A stretch of 64,000 nucleotides of DNA from Prosopocoilus inquinatus (lineage: Eukaryota; Arthropoda; Insecta; Coleoptera; Lucanidae). Shown here one piece after another: positions 13,873 to 26,540 of the stretch. The notes beneath the pieces were generated by a model. That model worked only from the letters and a program-made list of their open reading frames with translations, was not told the DNA's origin and did no database searches. Location: NCBI GenBank assembly GCA_036172665.1, contig CM069870.1, forward strand, positions 58,838,212 through 58,902,211, written 5' to 3'. The position numbers and the translations under genes were made by a program. The first letter of the stretch is position 1. Each line of letters begins with the position of its first letter.

Positions 13873-13985
13873 TTGCAAAGTTATCTGTAAAGCCTGGAGA
13901 AACGCGAAACTTTGATTTATAAATGAACTATTAAAGATCATAAGTTTCGTCCCCTACGAATTAATTCCCTTCTTCGTTAATACAA
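13873..13985 (+). repeat. Left copy of a ~115-bp direct repeat flanking the 14-kb LINE relic
   Basis: Shares GCCTGGAGAA, TTAAAGATCATAAGTTTC and ATTCCCTTCT blocks in order with 14693-14815, by eye about 80% identical. Confidence 0.75.
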
Positions 13986-13999
13986 TATATGTATATAAA

Positions 14000-14480
14000 G
14001 GTCTGTAGGCTTATTGGTTTTGGATCTTCTTCCATTGTCTCCTATCTTTTGCCTTTGGTCTCCACAGTCTGATATTCATCTTTATTATGTCATCTCCTAT
14101 TTTATGTCCTCTTATACCTCCTTTTCCCATCTTTGTCTTGATCTACCTAACAGTCTCTTTCCTCCAACACTAAGTGTCACCATCATCTTCGGGATTCTGT
14201 TGTCATCCATCCTTATTACGTGACCCATCCATCTTATGCGCTGGGCTTTCACCACACCTATTATGTTTGATTCGTCTTGCTTCGCTCCTTGTTAGTTTTT
14301 GTTTTACATGCGCCATCTTCTATCCTTCCTCCAAAGATTTTCATCAGAACATTTCTTTCCCATACCCCGGTTTTAATACATATTCTTTCTCAAGGGTCCA
14401 CACCTCGCTTCCAAATATTACAGTCGGTCTGATTTCGGTCTTGTAGACTCATACTTTGAATTTTCTTGATAGTGTTCTTT
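14000..14480 (-). pseudogene. Second LINE relic, C-terminal part of reverse transcriptase ORF
   Basis: Read on the minus strand, the block gives RPTVIFGSEVWTLEKEYVL, matching the LINE motif RPxLxYGSExWTL, then FGGRIEDG and, in other frames, a short W/R-rich tail. It is broken by stops and shifts. Flanked by imperfect direct repeats of about 115 bp (separate entries). Confidence 0.65.
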
Positions 14481-14692
14481 TTGTTTTTAATTATTAAGTT
14501 TAGCGCTCCCAGGCATCTTTCCCTGCCACAACCCTTGCTTTGGTGTCTTCACTTTTACGTCCAATTGCCTTTTTAAATTAGTACTTAGCTATTTCAAACT
14601 ATCAACCTCCTCGAAACCATATTGTTTCATTTCCTCCAATGTCATGCACCGAAGAATTTTCACCAAAAAAAAAAAAATTCTTTAGTTCATGA

Positions 14693-14815
14693 CATTGCAA
14701 CGTTATCTCAATTATGCAGAACCTGGAGAACCGCGAAGCCTTGATTTGGAAATGAAACTTTTAAAGATCATAAGTTTCATCCCCTGCGAATGAATTCCCT
14801 TCTGCGTCAATACGA
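14693..14815 (+). repeat. Right copy of a ~115-bp direct repeat flanking the 14-kb LINE relic
   Basis: Same orientation and block order as 13873-13985. A run of 13 A lies just left of it (about 14665-14677). Confidence 0.75.
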
Positions 14816-16660
14816 TAGTCTCAGAGAAATTTCTGTGATTTGAAGACTGAGGTCTTCATCCCTACTGTCAAAATGTTGCTGTGGGGGGTGGCAAGGATGA
14901 TTAATATATGCGGGGGTGAGCTCTGTGTCTTAAGCCAATCGTAGAACAAGGCTCCAGCAGCTTGTGGGGACAGTGAAGTAAGAACGAACCAAAGGCCTTT
15001 TAACAATGTTTTATTCTGATTGTTTTTTTTTCAGTTAATACTTAGGGCTAAATGAAAGGTGAGCTAATAAGTACTTATCACTAAAGAAATAATTTTTCGT
15101 ATCGTCACTCACAAAGGTCTGAAGAGAACTTACTAGAAGAAGTGATGTGATCGTGGTATTGAGTCCCTGCGGGGACAACTTTGTTTTGAAATGGCTCCTG
15201 GCCGAATGATAATAAAGTTGAAGATCAGAGGCTGGCGGCTGCAATCCGGGTATTTGTTGAAGAATCATCCGTGAGCCATGGAAGGATTTAGATTTCGGTC
15301 AAGCACATGGTAACCTGTAGGTATGCGCCCGGAAGGTGACTTTAAGAGCTGCTTGTTTTAAAAGGTTTTTAGTTCTGAAATTTGTTAGGGACTTAACATT
15401 TTGTATTTTTAGGTAGTTTTTTTGGATGTCCAGCTCATGGCGCGGAAAATTTGAATAATTGCCGATGGGATAGACCACATGTTTGCATAGACGCTGTTAT
15501 TGAAAATGAAATGGCAAAAATGGTTCTAGAGAAAATTATTTACCGAGCAAGGGTGCGACGACATAAAGCAATAAATAGGTCTAACTTAAAATAAGCGGTT
15601 TTACTAATGTCACATCGCCCCTCTCCATTTCGGGAATTGACAAGAGGCAAGTGTGTAAAATAAATGTTGTTCTTTAAACTTAATTTAGCTTAGTTGAACT
15701 CTATGATTAGGGATACATTACAATACTAATTGCTTGCATGACTATCATTACCAATTCACAAATGGTTTTAAGTCCTTAATGTAATAATTGCCTGCACTTT
15801 GACCCTTAAGGTCCTGTAGTTCGTAAACCAGGTCAGTGACCTTTTTCTTGATGGACATTGCACAAAACGTTGAGTCAATTTGGCACTCAGAAAGCAACTT
15901 CTTTTTCATATCTCACCACCGCCACTGTAAGTGAGATGTGTTTTTCTTAAATCATAATTTAAAATATTGAGGGGAAGGCATGTGAACTATTTCAAAAGCA
16001 GATGTCGAGATCTGGTTAATAGAAGGAATGAAGGATAGGCCATTTTTATGAAATGAGAAATGAATAGAATTTGTTGCAGCTTGATCGATAAACAAACGGT
16101 TACTTCCCTTTTTGGATGGTTTTATGGCAGCTTTGAAATTTAGTTTTACACGTATTTTTTTTATCTAAACAATATTTCTTCAATAACCATACAATCTCCA
16201 TTATCCCGGATTTGTCAAGTTGCTAAAACCACTTATCTGGACGTTTTGTTTTCCATATCTCTTCAGAATAAGATAATAACCAAAGACCATAATTGCGCGA
16301 TCGATGAAAGCTTGACCAGAAATTACTCGGAGAAGACAAACTTGATGGACTCACTGTATTGGGGCAGAAAGAAGTGTTGAACAAAAGGAAAGCTTTTAAC
16401 GAATAAGTCCGCGGCAACTGGAACAGGAACCTTAAGAAAGCTTAAACGAACTGTTTTTCGAACAATTAATTCATCGATGTTTTCTTCACATTTTTACAAT
16501 CTTTAATGATGTCCCGGTGTATTAACTGATTAGAAACAGTTATCCAATTATACAGAGACATCATTGAAGATTAACGGAATACGTAGCAATCGTTGATCGT
16601 GATACCCCTCTACCCATGTCATGACAATGAAAACTGGATTAAATTTTAGAGACTAGGGTC
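14816..16660. other. Unclassified stretch, partly less AT-rich
   Basis: 14820-15480 is noticeably richer in G+C, with several short minus-strand frames, none domain-like; it may be decayed transposon sequence. The rest is AT-rich. TACAGAGACATCATT occurs at 16552 and 16958, flanking the 16.66-kb MITE. Confidence 0.35.
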
Positions 16661-16879
16661 ATAACCAGGGAAAAGAATTCCGGCCACTTCCGTTCCGCGA
16701 ACGGTGCGAAAATTTACTTCTCGGACTAAGTCTAAACTCTGCTAAGTGTGAACGCTTGCTTCTCCCACTCAATAACAATTTGATGCATCGGAGCCGCGCA
16801 AAGGTGGTAGGAGTAAGTAGTACATTAGACGTAAAAAGCATCCAACGCTAAGTGGCCTGAATCCTTTTCCCTGGTCATA
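16661..16879. mobile_element. MITE with ~32-bp TIRs and GC-richer core
   Basis: Left end ATAACCAGGGAAAAGAATTC then CGGCCACTT; right end inverted ATGACCAGGGAAAAGGATTC then AGGCCACTT. No transposase frame in the ~220 bp. Confidence 0.75.
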
Positions 16880-19800
16880 ACGCATAGTTTACTTATAGAT
16901 TAGGCATTTTATGATCGGCAAGTTTAGTATCAACTAATAAGAACCATTTATTAATTATACAGAGACATCATTAACGATTAAAGATCGTAAAAAATTGGAA
17001 ACCAAAAAAAATCTAGATTTGCCTAATATAGTATTTACCTACCTAGTAATTGCTTTTATTTTAGCATACTTCTGGAAAGATAAATTGGAAATGCTGTCAT
17101 CACATAAATCATTAAAAACAAAAGAGGTATAGAAGACTTTGTCGTAAAATTTATTTATAAAACGTACGCGCACAACTCTAAATTGCATTTTATAAATTAA
17201 TTATTAATTTAACTTGCGACTGATAGCCGTATCTGTGATTAAAGGACTAACAAAAGGCGGTCGCAAAATGTTTGCCTGCTTAGTCATCGTCCATTTGTTT
17301 TCGATATCATGATTAAAACAAATTTTGTAACTTAATGGCTGTCCTAATTTTGTATCTTTTTTTTTTCAAGGACTTACAGACTTGCTCTTCGAAAATACAC
17401 TATTTTAATAAGAACCGGATCAAAGGATCAAAAATGTAGAATGATTCAAAAATAGAATTACATCAAACTTAAAGGGTATTTAAACATAATCCAAGTCAAG
17501 AACTCATTCAAACCGTATCTAATAAAAATTCACTTTCGACTGTACTTTGCTATTTATAAGCAAAGGGGAATTTCCATTTTTCCAAATGAAGTTGTTCCCA
17601 GATAATAATGGAGAAGTTCAAATAAATGAACATTTTCAAAATTCCGATAAATTCTGAAATATTTCACTGGATTGGATAATTTCCCAGGATTCTGTAGTTG
17701 CGAAAAACAATACAGGAGAGAGTAGAAGGAAGAACAAAATAAGTATACATGCATGAAATGTACGAAAATACAAAATAGAAGATAAACAAGCAGCATTTAG
17801 GCTGCATATCAAGTGAGTGACATGAATATTAAGAGAAAGCAGAAAACATTTTGAGATAGAATAGAAAGAACCACCGGAAAAGACAAACAACAATTGCCAA
17901 CCTTTTCTTTAAGAATATCTTCCACGATATGCTTACAGAAAGTCTAAACGAAAGAAGAAAAAAACTTGAAAGTGATAACATATCAGACAATGAAGGAATA
18001 ACGCATGTCTGAGATTTTTAAAGTGAAGAAGCAAATCAAGTAAGGATATAGCTTGAGACCTCTATTGTTAATATTTGTTAAGGAGATTACGAAATTCTAA
18101 CACAGCCTAATGTAAATATTGAAGAACAACAAAACATATGTACAGAGAAGATCAAAGACACAAAAATCGAAAATCAAAAGATTAATCGTCACGGCAGGGA
18201 AAAAAAGGAGGCAGTGAAGAAAATAATAAATGTGACATGACTCGGTTAACCAGCCGAAGAGAGCAAATAACATATTTACATATAGAAGGAAAAAATTAAC
18301 CCCAAACTGCATTGGAAGAGTGTATCTTCTAAATGGTCTAAGTGCCAATTTTATCTAAAATTATTTTTTCTGTTAAAAGTGCCCTCAATTTTGTTTTCAA
18401 TTTCTGGAATTCCAATATCAAAGTGTGATTTACATATACCTTTGTATTTAAATAAAATTTATTTATAATTTGCTTTCCCTACTATACAGGTTTCTTCAAA
18501 ATAAAATTGAATTGTATATCAATAATTAGTCAGTTAACCAAATTAATAAAGATATGTCAGTTAGGTTTGAAGTAGTCTTGGGATATTTCTAAACTCTATA
18601 CTTTCGATAGGAATTTGATAACTTCTCATTTATTCCTAATACAAATATATTAGTTGCATAATTTTCAGCAAATTGTGTTCCTAATTCACCGTCACAAATA
18701 GGTAATAGGCGTGTCAGTAAGCATGATAAATCGACACAGCAATCATTAATAACACTGTCACTGGCAAAAAGATCTGAATATGTATAATATGGTTATAACG
18801 ATTTCATGCAAAAATGTTTCAGTCATCAATCCTTTTGTAACAAAGCGATTAAGCTTTTAATTGGAGAAATTAAACATACATTGCAGAATCGCCTGAAGAA
18901 ATGAATGCATGTTTCCTGATGTTCAATTTTACCGTTTCAGTCGAGTCACGCTATAATAAATAAATGTTTTGCAAATTAGAATCGCAAAATTTAAACGCCG
19001 TCGCCATAAAAGAATGTCGCAATTATGAAGAACTTTCATTTAATTCAGGAACTTCTTTGAACACTTTTACTTCGCCTTTGCTCGGTTCCATGCAAGAAAA
19101 CTTGCTTTGTTAAAAACAGTTTTTAACAATAGCACAGTTGGAATTGTTATGTTCTGCAGAAAAGTTTCTTAAACGATTTCTTTGGACGGTCGTGTTGAGG
19201 TTGACCTTTACTCACGTCTTTCTTCAATTTGGTATGTTTTATTTTCACAAAGAAGATAATTGGTTTCTTGTTTCTATCCAATAGACTTTTTGTATGTTTT
19301 CAATATATCTTGACTTTTTCTCTCTTGGGCAACGTCTCACTGAGTTTACTCAAAATTCCTCTTAACATCTTTTAAGGTTCATCATCAATGACGTGAAGTC
19401 ATATTATTCTACACTATACTTGATCGTCACGTTTATTATTTTATACGTGTATGCAGAGCGATGTATTTAGAAATTAATTGATTTGTTAAAAATTTTCTTG
19501 TCATCTACTTTATTTAGTAATTCTCTATGTATAATGGCGAATCCCATTACACCCCGTATACTCACTTTTTGAATTGGCAATAAATGCATAAAAGTTACAA
19601 AATTTTTGAATGCCGCACCATAGAGAAACAACTAAGCTTTTCTTTTAAAGCTGCTGATCTATAAGCATCTAAGTGGAACCTCCCTAATCCGAACACACTT
19701 TAACTTGAACAACCAATAATCCAAACACAGAAACCTTGACCTATCTATCTATGCTATCTCGATAATCTGGTAGAAACCTGCCTTGCCTCTTCCTCATTCA

Positions 19801-20064
19801 TCACAATTACGTAATCGCCAGTGTTGCCAACCTTGCAAAGACTGTTTTCCTTTCCAGGTGATACTATTTTGAATCAAAAATTGCCGAATTTTCTAACCTA
19901 AAATGTAAGTGCATGCATTGGCTAAGCAGATAAAAATAAAACCGTCGTTATAACATGATCACAGATAGGAAATTAGAAAATAAATAAGCCAGATAAATTT
20001 CCCTTAATTCATTTAGATAGTTATTATCACACCATAACAATATTCTTTTAATGAATAGTTTAAA
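16880..20064. other. AT-rich non-coding stretch
   Basis: Minus-strand frames near 17.55-18.35 kb are Leu/Phe-rich low-complexity translations of A-rich DNA, not genes. Nothing else recognised. Confidence 0.45.
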
Positions 20065-20255
20065 CAACGACATCCTACGATCGCTTTTTGACTTAACATT
20101 GCATTAGGAAGTCAAAGCATAATGATAGTTTTAAGAAAATTTATTGCAAATCGTTTTTTGTTGCAGTGATTCCCTCGAGCAGCCTCTATACAGCTGTTTA
20201 GGTCCTATTTGGGGCTTCATCAACAGAAACGTAGCTCGAGAGTTCCACTGCAAAC
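20065..20255 (+). repeat. Diverged copy of the 40.6-kb repeat family
   Basis: Shares ATCGCTTTTTGAC, GTCAAAGCATAATGA, CTCGAGCAGCCTCT, CAGCTGTTT, TTGGGGCTTC and ACGTAGCTCGA in the same order with 40628-40885. Lacks the inverted right arm. Confidence 0.7.
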
Positions 20256-20507
20256 CAACAAGATTCGACCAAGTATAGTCGCAATTTCCTTTTCCGCTTT
20301 TTATTAAAAAAAATCCCGAAAAAAGAGAATTTTCCTATTAGTTGACAACACCGGTGGTGAATATTTCCCTCCGGCAACAAAACGTCAAAAAGAAAACATT
20401 TCACGTTAAGATTGAAAGACAAGAGTGAAATTTTGAAAAAAAAGAGAAGTTAATGTAAATTACTCCAATATTGCTTTAGAACAGCGATGATCTTCTAAAG
20501 CACGTTA

Positions 20508-20519
20508 CCCCCCCCCCCC
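20508..20519 (+). repeat. 12-C homopolymer
   Basis: Unusual in such AT-rich DNA; prone to sequencing-length error. Confidence 0.85.
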
Positions 20520-21545
20520 ACCCATCCAGATTGTTTCGAGGAAATTCATTCACAGAGAGATGCGCGGCAAATAAATACTGAATAGAAAATTTGTTTTGAT
20601 TTTTCAAATTTACATTTAAAGTAAAAGGCAAATTAAAACCTTTTAAAAAATAACATGAAGTGGTTAGTTTTCAAAATGGAGAAACCTGTTCAGACTCAAC
20701 TCAATCCTTTGGGGGTTGAATAAAACAAGCAATCAGTTTGCTTGAAAAATTAATATATTAATAAAATGGAAAGGTTAATTAATCTAAACAAATATCTTGG
20801 CGCTCTTCTAACAAAGCCTAAGGAATGAAATGGGTGTGCAGTGTTGCAAACTGACAGAGAAATTTCCTTTTTTTGACGAATTTTTAAATCATCAGGGAAA
20901 AAGGGGATTTAGAAAATAATTTATTTTCTAGCTTTAGACTGATTTTTAAAAAGATTTTTTAAAATTTTAAGATTTCACATTTATCGATATTTTTAAAGAT
21001 CAATTTTCTTTAAAAATATTGAAAAAATTAAATATACATATTTAACATATTTTAATTTTAAATATTAATTAATTAAAATTAATCCTTAAAGCTGACAGAT
21101 CTTTTTTTAATAAAATAATTGATTAAAAACGGATCGAACTACCTTTACAATTTCTCTTTTTAATCTCCTTGACAACATGTTCTTATTTATCTTTAAGCTA
21201 TCACCCTAAAAGTAAAACGTTGAGTGCGTTTTTAACTTTTTAAGCTATCCATGGGAAGATTATAAAGAATTTTTTTTATGTAAGAAAAATGTGTTACGAT
21301 GGTAATAGCAAACTGAATTCATTGAAATTTCTGTTCTTTATCGTTTTTTCTAATATGTTTTCTGTGATAATGTTCTGTTTTTTTTTCATTTGTTTACCTC
21401 ACATAAGGACGTAAGCTTTAAACTCGGTCATTTTTGTTTCAAAATAGGTAATTTGTACAACCTAGAAAGGGAAAGCAGTGCTTAGAGGGTTGGCAATACT
21501 GAGGGAGTTCAAGCCAACAGTTAAAAAAATGTACCTAAGATATGA

Positions 21546-21710
21546 ATGCAAACTGATATGCACAAGGATTTAAAAACTGAATTAGAAAACTCTTACATGC
21601 CTAAGGATTTAAAAACTGAATTAGAAAACTCTTACATGCTCAAGGATTTAAAAACTGAATTAGAAAACTCTTACATGCCCAAGGATTTAAAAACTGAATT
21701 AGAAAACTAA
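21546..21710 (+). repeat. 39-bp minisatellite that is also a 54-codon open frame of 13-residue repeats
   Basis: Near-identical 39-bp units start at 21564, 21603, 21642 and 21681 (last unit partial). Because 39 is a multiple of 3, an ATG at 21546 reads straight through: MQTDMH, then KDLKTELENSYMP repeated 3.7 times, then TAA at 21708-21710. The unit is charged and helix-prone. Unit-to-unit differences are confined to about two bases at the P/L codon. Whether it is translated is unknown. Confidence 0.85.
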
Positions 21711-22694
21711 AGAACAACTTTCTGATATTGCATTATGCAAAAAGGACGTTGGGGAGGTCTAGTACAGGGCTAGACATCTTTCAACCTAAAAAAAATTCAA
21801 AGAATAATTCTGAAGTCCCTCTTTCTTATGCTCTATAACACAAGTTCTTTTTATAGTTACGCTAATTACATTATCACTTATTTCGTCATTCGTGTTGCAT
21901 CTACCCGAATCTTTCACGAAAAATAACACGTACTGTGTATGTAACAATAATCAGTGTCTAATTCATGTGTATTGAACAATTCAAATGATAATACAAAGGG
22001 TATCAAAAACTACAAATCTGAAAAAAGAACGTGTTCTATCTCCAAACCAAAACAAAATATTTCTTGTTGTGTTGTGTTAGGAACTGAACCAAACCTGGTA
22101 CGGGAAATAGGATAGTGTAAAAGGACTTTAAAACTACAGTATCAAAAATTAAATATTTTGAAAAATTGACAATTTAGTTTATATAAACTATAGCCCCAAG
22201 TAAATCCTGCTTTTATGTAACCGTTATTGAGTTGTTTACTGTAATTGTCACCTCGAAGGTAAGACTAGCTGAAGGAAATAATAATTAGCGGATACGTGCA
22301 AAAATATTCGCAATCCTATCCAGGCAATATTAAATATTTAAAAGTGCAAGAAAACATGCATAGTTAATGACTTGTAATTGTTGTTACCGTGACAGTTTTA
22401 ATTCAAGAAAAATAGTCTTATCAGCATCGCGTAATTTAAAGCCATAGTAGCAATTAAGTACAGTTTTCATTTCACACGTCATTCAACAATGCCCGTTTCG
22501 TAACAACGCATGTTCTTCATAAAGAAATTTGCGCTTTTGTTTTTTGCATGAGCGTTCGTTGTACCCATCCTTCCAAATTGCTTCCCATGCTCATTAGCAT
22601 AGATACCAAACACGTCAAAAACTGCGGCGAATTAGCCGGAACAATAAATAAATAAATCCGGTCTCACGAGGCGAGCAGAAGAAAGTCGACATAC

Positions 22695-22797
22695 CATTGT
22701 TCCAATTAGATAGCAATTCCTGTTGTTTCTCCCAATCCTGGATGTTGACGGAGCGTCCTGCACGGACCCTCGGTCTACCACCCCTGGACTTGCTCAT
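22695..22797 (-). CDS. First coding exon of an unidentified minus-strand gene
   Basis: ATG at 22797 opens MSKSRGGRPRVRAGRSVNIQ and DWEKQQELLSNWNN, 34 codons plus one base, ending at a good GTATGT donor. The stretch sits in a GC-rich island and has balanced, protein-like codon use, unlike the AT-rich surroundings. RGGRPRVRAGR resembles an AT-hook-like basic motif, so a nuclear protein is possible (inference). No clear continuation was found to the left within the window, so the next exon is far away or outside it. I do not recognise the protein. Confidence 0.55.
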
Positions 22798-23240
22798 GGT
22801 CGTACGTCGACAACACACGGCGGACGACACTCGTTCTAAATTCGCGCATGTTGCATCGGCGGATACATCGAACCCAATACGAACACCATACCGCACAATG
22901 AGAACTATGACGGAATTCGACTTCCGGTCGTTCGCAGTTTACCAGCGACACGTAGCACTGCAAAGCTAAATGTTCAGTGCGAAAAGCTAACGGGGTACAC
23001 GCACAAGAATAGTCACGGAACGCCACCGCGGACGCCTGGCGTCCGTCCAAGACGTGGACCGAACGAAGAAACGAACATCCTGCAAACGACGACGGCGACG
23101 CCGAACCGGACCAAATATTCTGCTTCCAATACGAACCTGACGAACACACTGCTCCGAAAGAAACGATTTGCAACAGTCGGACGAAGCCCGGCGAAAGTTT
23201 TCGTTTTAATGAAAATGTAATACACGGACGGTGTAATTGG
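22798..23240 (-). promoter_or_regulatory. GC-rich CpG-dense island upstream of the 22.7-kb first exon
   Basis: About 450 bp distinctly richer in G+C and CpG than the flanks, ending abruptly near 23240 in AT-rich DNA. It lies directly 5' of the minus-strand ATG at 22797, as expected for a 5' UTR and core promoter. Open frames cross it on both strands but none has domain-like sequence. No clear TATA or initiator was identified. Confidence 0.45.
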
Positions 23241-24654
23241 TTAATTAAATACCTGAGTTGAAACACGCGCTTATATGATTTGTGCCATACAAGGTTTCTA
23301 GTGTTATACAGTTATATATTCTAGGTTATTACTTTTCTACTTGAACTTTACACTCACCTAAATTTTTATATCTATTCACAACTGTCTCAGGTAATTGAAT
23401 GAGTAAGAAACAATCGGAGAGTAATTATCAAAGTACATGCGACACGTTATCTAAATTACCCGAAAATAAAACGGACAAACGTTTCTCCATCCTCATCCAT
23501 AAATAAATACAATGAGAAAGTCTACGTCAAGGAAAGATAAGACTTTATGAGAAGGAAATGAAGAGTCACAATTGTCTTTGGACACCCTATAGTTAACTAA
23601 ATATTTCATAAAAATTAATACACCTGAAACATCCTCGAGAATTTTTATACCACCCAATTCAATCTTCAATATCAATACGAAATGTAAAAAAAATGAAAGA
23701 AAAAAGTATGAGTTTTTAATGACGGCAACGATTGATATTGTTTACGAAAAAAATAATCAAAATAATGCAATGAAATAAGAGCTTGAAATAAAAAATTAAA
23801 CTGACATATTTTAGATTCTCTCACTGAAAGATTCTAGGTAGGTACAAGAAGTTAAATAAAAAAAATTTAAAAAATACTCCTTTAAACGATATTTGGCGAA
23901 TTAAAGTTATACTCCTCTCGTTTATCCTGTTAAGGAAATTTCATACTGAACCTTTCAAAATCAAGAACGAAATAAAGCAAACATATTTCGATAACAGCGC
24001 AAGATTTAATTTTGAAGAAAACGTAACCAAAAAAACTAATAGGTATTAGGTTTGTCATAAAAAAAGAAATAAATGTTCAGCGTCGGACTGAGAAAATTTT
24101 AGCTCATTTTGAGAATAAAATTAACCCCAACCCATCTCAAAGTCAATCCAACCCAACTGCAATTATTCTCAAGCCAAGCAAAAAAAAATGAAAAATTAAG
24201 AATAAATAAAGCTAAAACTAAATTAACAAGTACAGTACTGTGACGGGCAGATTTTGCCCCTTAGTTTTATTTTTTCTTGACCGTTGTGGGCTGTGGGGGA
24301 CATTTCTGATGTTAATTTTGTCGACGTCGGATATCGTTTAAGCAATGAACTGTACCTACCGAAATCTTCCTAAAAAGTTGAGAAATGTATTTTATTGGGT
24401 TCGGGGTGAGACTCAACTAATTTGTTCAAATTGCACATTTTTTTTAAACAAAATCAAGTCAAAAACTTACAGTTAAATTTTTATAGTAATTTAAAGAAAC
24501 TTCTACAATTTTTCCTGTCCTTTTTCGTAAATCTTCAATTTTACACAATTCACACACCTACAGCAAATACTTTATAAATTACTACAAAGACAACTAAAAC
24601 TTTCCTATCACCTTTGATGAACAAATATACAGTATAACACAGTTTTTTCTGCGC
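23241..24654. other. AT-rich non-coding stretch
   Basis: No gene seen; a fragment of the CCCATCTCAAAGTCAATCC repeat lies near 24130. Confidence 0.45.
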
Positions 24655-25265
24655 ATTTCCCCCAAGAACAGAGTATTTGTAGCCGCAAATATTTACATTT
24701 TCTTAACCCGTCATCAAATTGAAAAAAAAATGTTGGTTGGCATTGAGGTCGTCTTGGATTCTATTTTGATTGCGGCACTCTTCGTTTTAAATTAATTCCG
24801 ACCCATTTCAAGGTCAACCCAATCAAACACTACCTAACTCTACCCAACCCAGGCAAAAATTAAACAGATATTAAAAGTAAAACAGTGAAAACTCAAATTT
24901 AAATCCAACCAGTTTCAAAATCAACCCAACTAAAAATTTTGACTTCGCCTGTCCCCCAGGACCGGGGAAGTACACAGCATTTGTGGCCACGAAGGACAAA
25001 CGTTGTCTGACGCGATGTTTGAAGTTTTCTAATAATATTGAATTTAATATTTACATTTTTCCACCTCACATTTACAGGCAAGTTAGCATGCGACACAAAG
25101 GAAAACGATAATTTGCAAAAAAATGTTGATGGCGTTAGGACCATTTAAATTCTATTTCCATTGCACTACTCTTCAATTTAATTTAAGTCCGACCCATTTC
25201 AAGGTCAATCCAATTCAACTCGACCTAATTCCGCCCAACCCAAGCAGAAATTAAAGTATAAGTAA
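24655..25265 (+). repeat. Two imperfect tandem copies of a ~300-bp unit, plus scattered fragments
   Basis: Two segments share, in order, a CCCCCA...GTATTTGT(A/G)GCC-type block (24660, 24953), ATTCTATTT...CACT (24762, 25149) and a block with CGACCCATTTCAAGGTCAA (24799, 25189). Related fragments of the last block occur near 24120, 25865, 25975, 26060 and 28960. Confidence 0.6.
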
Positions 25266-25474
25266 ATAAGTCTATTAGAATGTAAGCCTGCTAGATCCAT
25301 TTTTCAAAATTTTTCAGGAACCCCAAAAACATGAAAAATGTAAATTCCCAAAAGAGTGCCCGATATTTCTCAATCAAATTGGCATCAATAAATGTCCTAA
25401 AATGGCACACTATTTTGGTGTAGAGGTCATTTATGTACGTCCCTTATATCTTTAGAAATTTGCAATTTTAGTTT

Positions 25475-25815
25475 GGATTTAGCAGGTTTTGATTCAAAGT
25501 CCACGAAATATCTCCCGAATTCCTACTTTTAGGCGCACTTTTCGACTAAGGCTTATTAATTTTACCGAAAGGGTTATTATTTTCATTCTTGCGCTAGAAA
25601 TTGAACCAATTTGGTAGAACGATAACAGATTTCATACGGATATAGCAGGTTTTGATTCTAACATCAACTTTTCGAAACGATTTTAATACGGATTTAGCAA
25701 GTTTTGAGTCCAATCCTCATACTTAGAGATAGATGGTCACTTGAACTTTGATATTGTACAAAAAAGTAAAAATAAAAAATTTTGGATTTAGCTAGCAGGT
25801 TTTGATTCTAATAGC
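25475..25815 (+). repeat. Interspersed repeat of a GGATTTAGCAGGTTTTGATT motif
   Basis: Near-copies at about 25477, 25639, 25689 and 25785. No coding. Confidence 0.55.
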
Positions 25816-26540
25816 TACAAATATTAATTCTAAAAATTATTAAAACTCAAATAAATTTGAGTTCAATCCGTCTCAAAGTCAGTCCAACTCAACTCAACCT
25901 GACTGCCGAACTCGAACAAAACAAGGAAAATAAATAAAATTAAGAACTAAAATTAAGCCAAACATAAACAATGTCAATCCAACTCTAGTCAGAAAAGCAA
26001 ACCTCCCACCCTCCCCAAGGCATGACAATTAGACTCAATAAAAATTAAGCCCGACACAAACAATGTCAACCCAACTCAAGCCAGAAAAGCAAGTCTCCCA
26101 CCCTTCCCAAAGCATGACAATTAGGACCTATGACTTTCTTGTTAAGAAAAAAAGAAAGGTAATCAACAACGTGAAGTGACAACGAATTTGAGATGATGTT
26201 GTGAACGACCTAATCTAGCAGAGCTACCACTAAACGCATTCATTTTAGGCATTATTAAATAAAAGCATATTCTAAAGCATCGAAAAGTTCTTCCTTGATA
26301 AGTACATCAAACATTTCTAGAACAGGATTTCACAACGAACCCTTCAAGATAGAAAATCGACATAATTATACAACTTCATGCGACTGGGTTTGGCAATAGG
26401 CGTAATTAAAAGCTAATATTAGTAAATTCGAAAAAAAAGAAAGATATATTCAGCACCGGACTGACAATAAATTTCTGTCCAAGTCGAGAACTGCCCATTG
26501 AAGCCTATTTATCATTTTTACTTCAAACCATTTCCAGCAG

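Larger units (their letters stand above)
20256..22694. other. AT-rich stretch left of the 22.7-kb first exon
   Basis: Holds the 12-C run and the 39-bp minisatellite; otherwise no gene seen. If the minus-strand gene starting at 22797 is real, this is its first intron. Confidence 0.4.

Noticed and set aside
14014..14446. Plus-strand Ser/Pro/Leu-rich frames
   Set aside because: Antisense of the minus-strand LINE relic.
22775..23266. 163-codon minus-strand open frame over the GC-rich island
   Set aside because: Sequence is Arg/Ser/Cys-rich without domain pattern and overlaps frames on the other strand. More likely 5' untranslated/promoter DNA with few stops because it is GC-rich.
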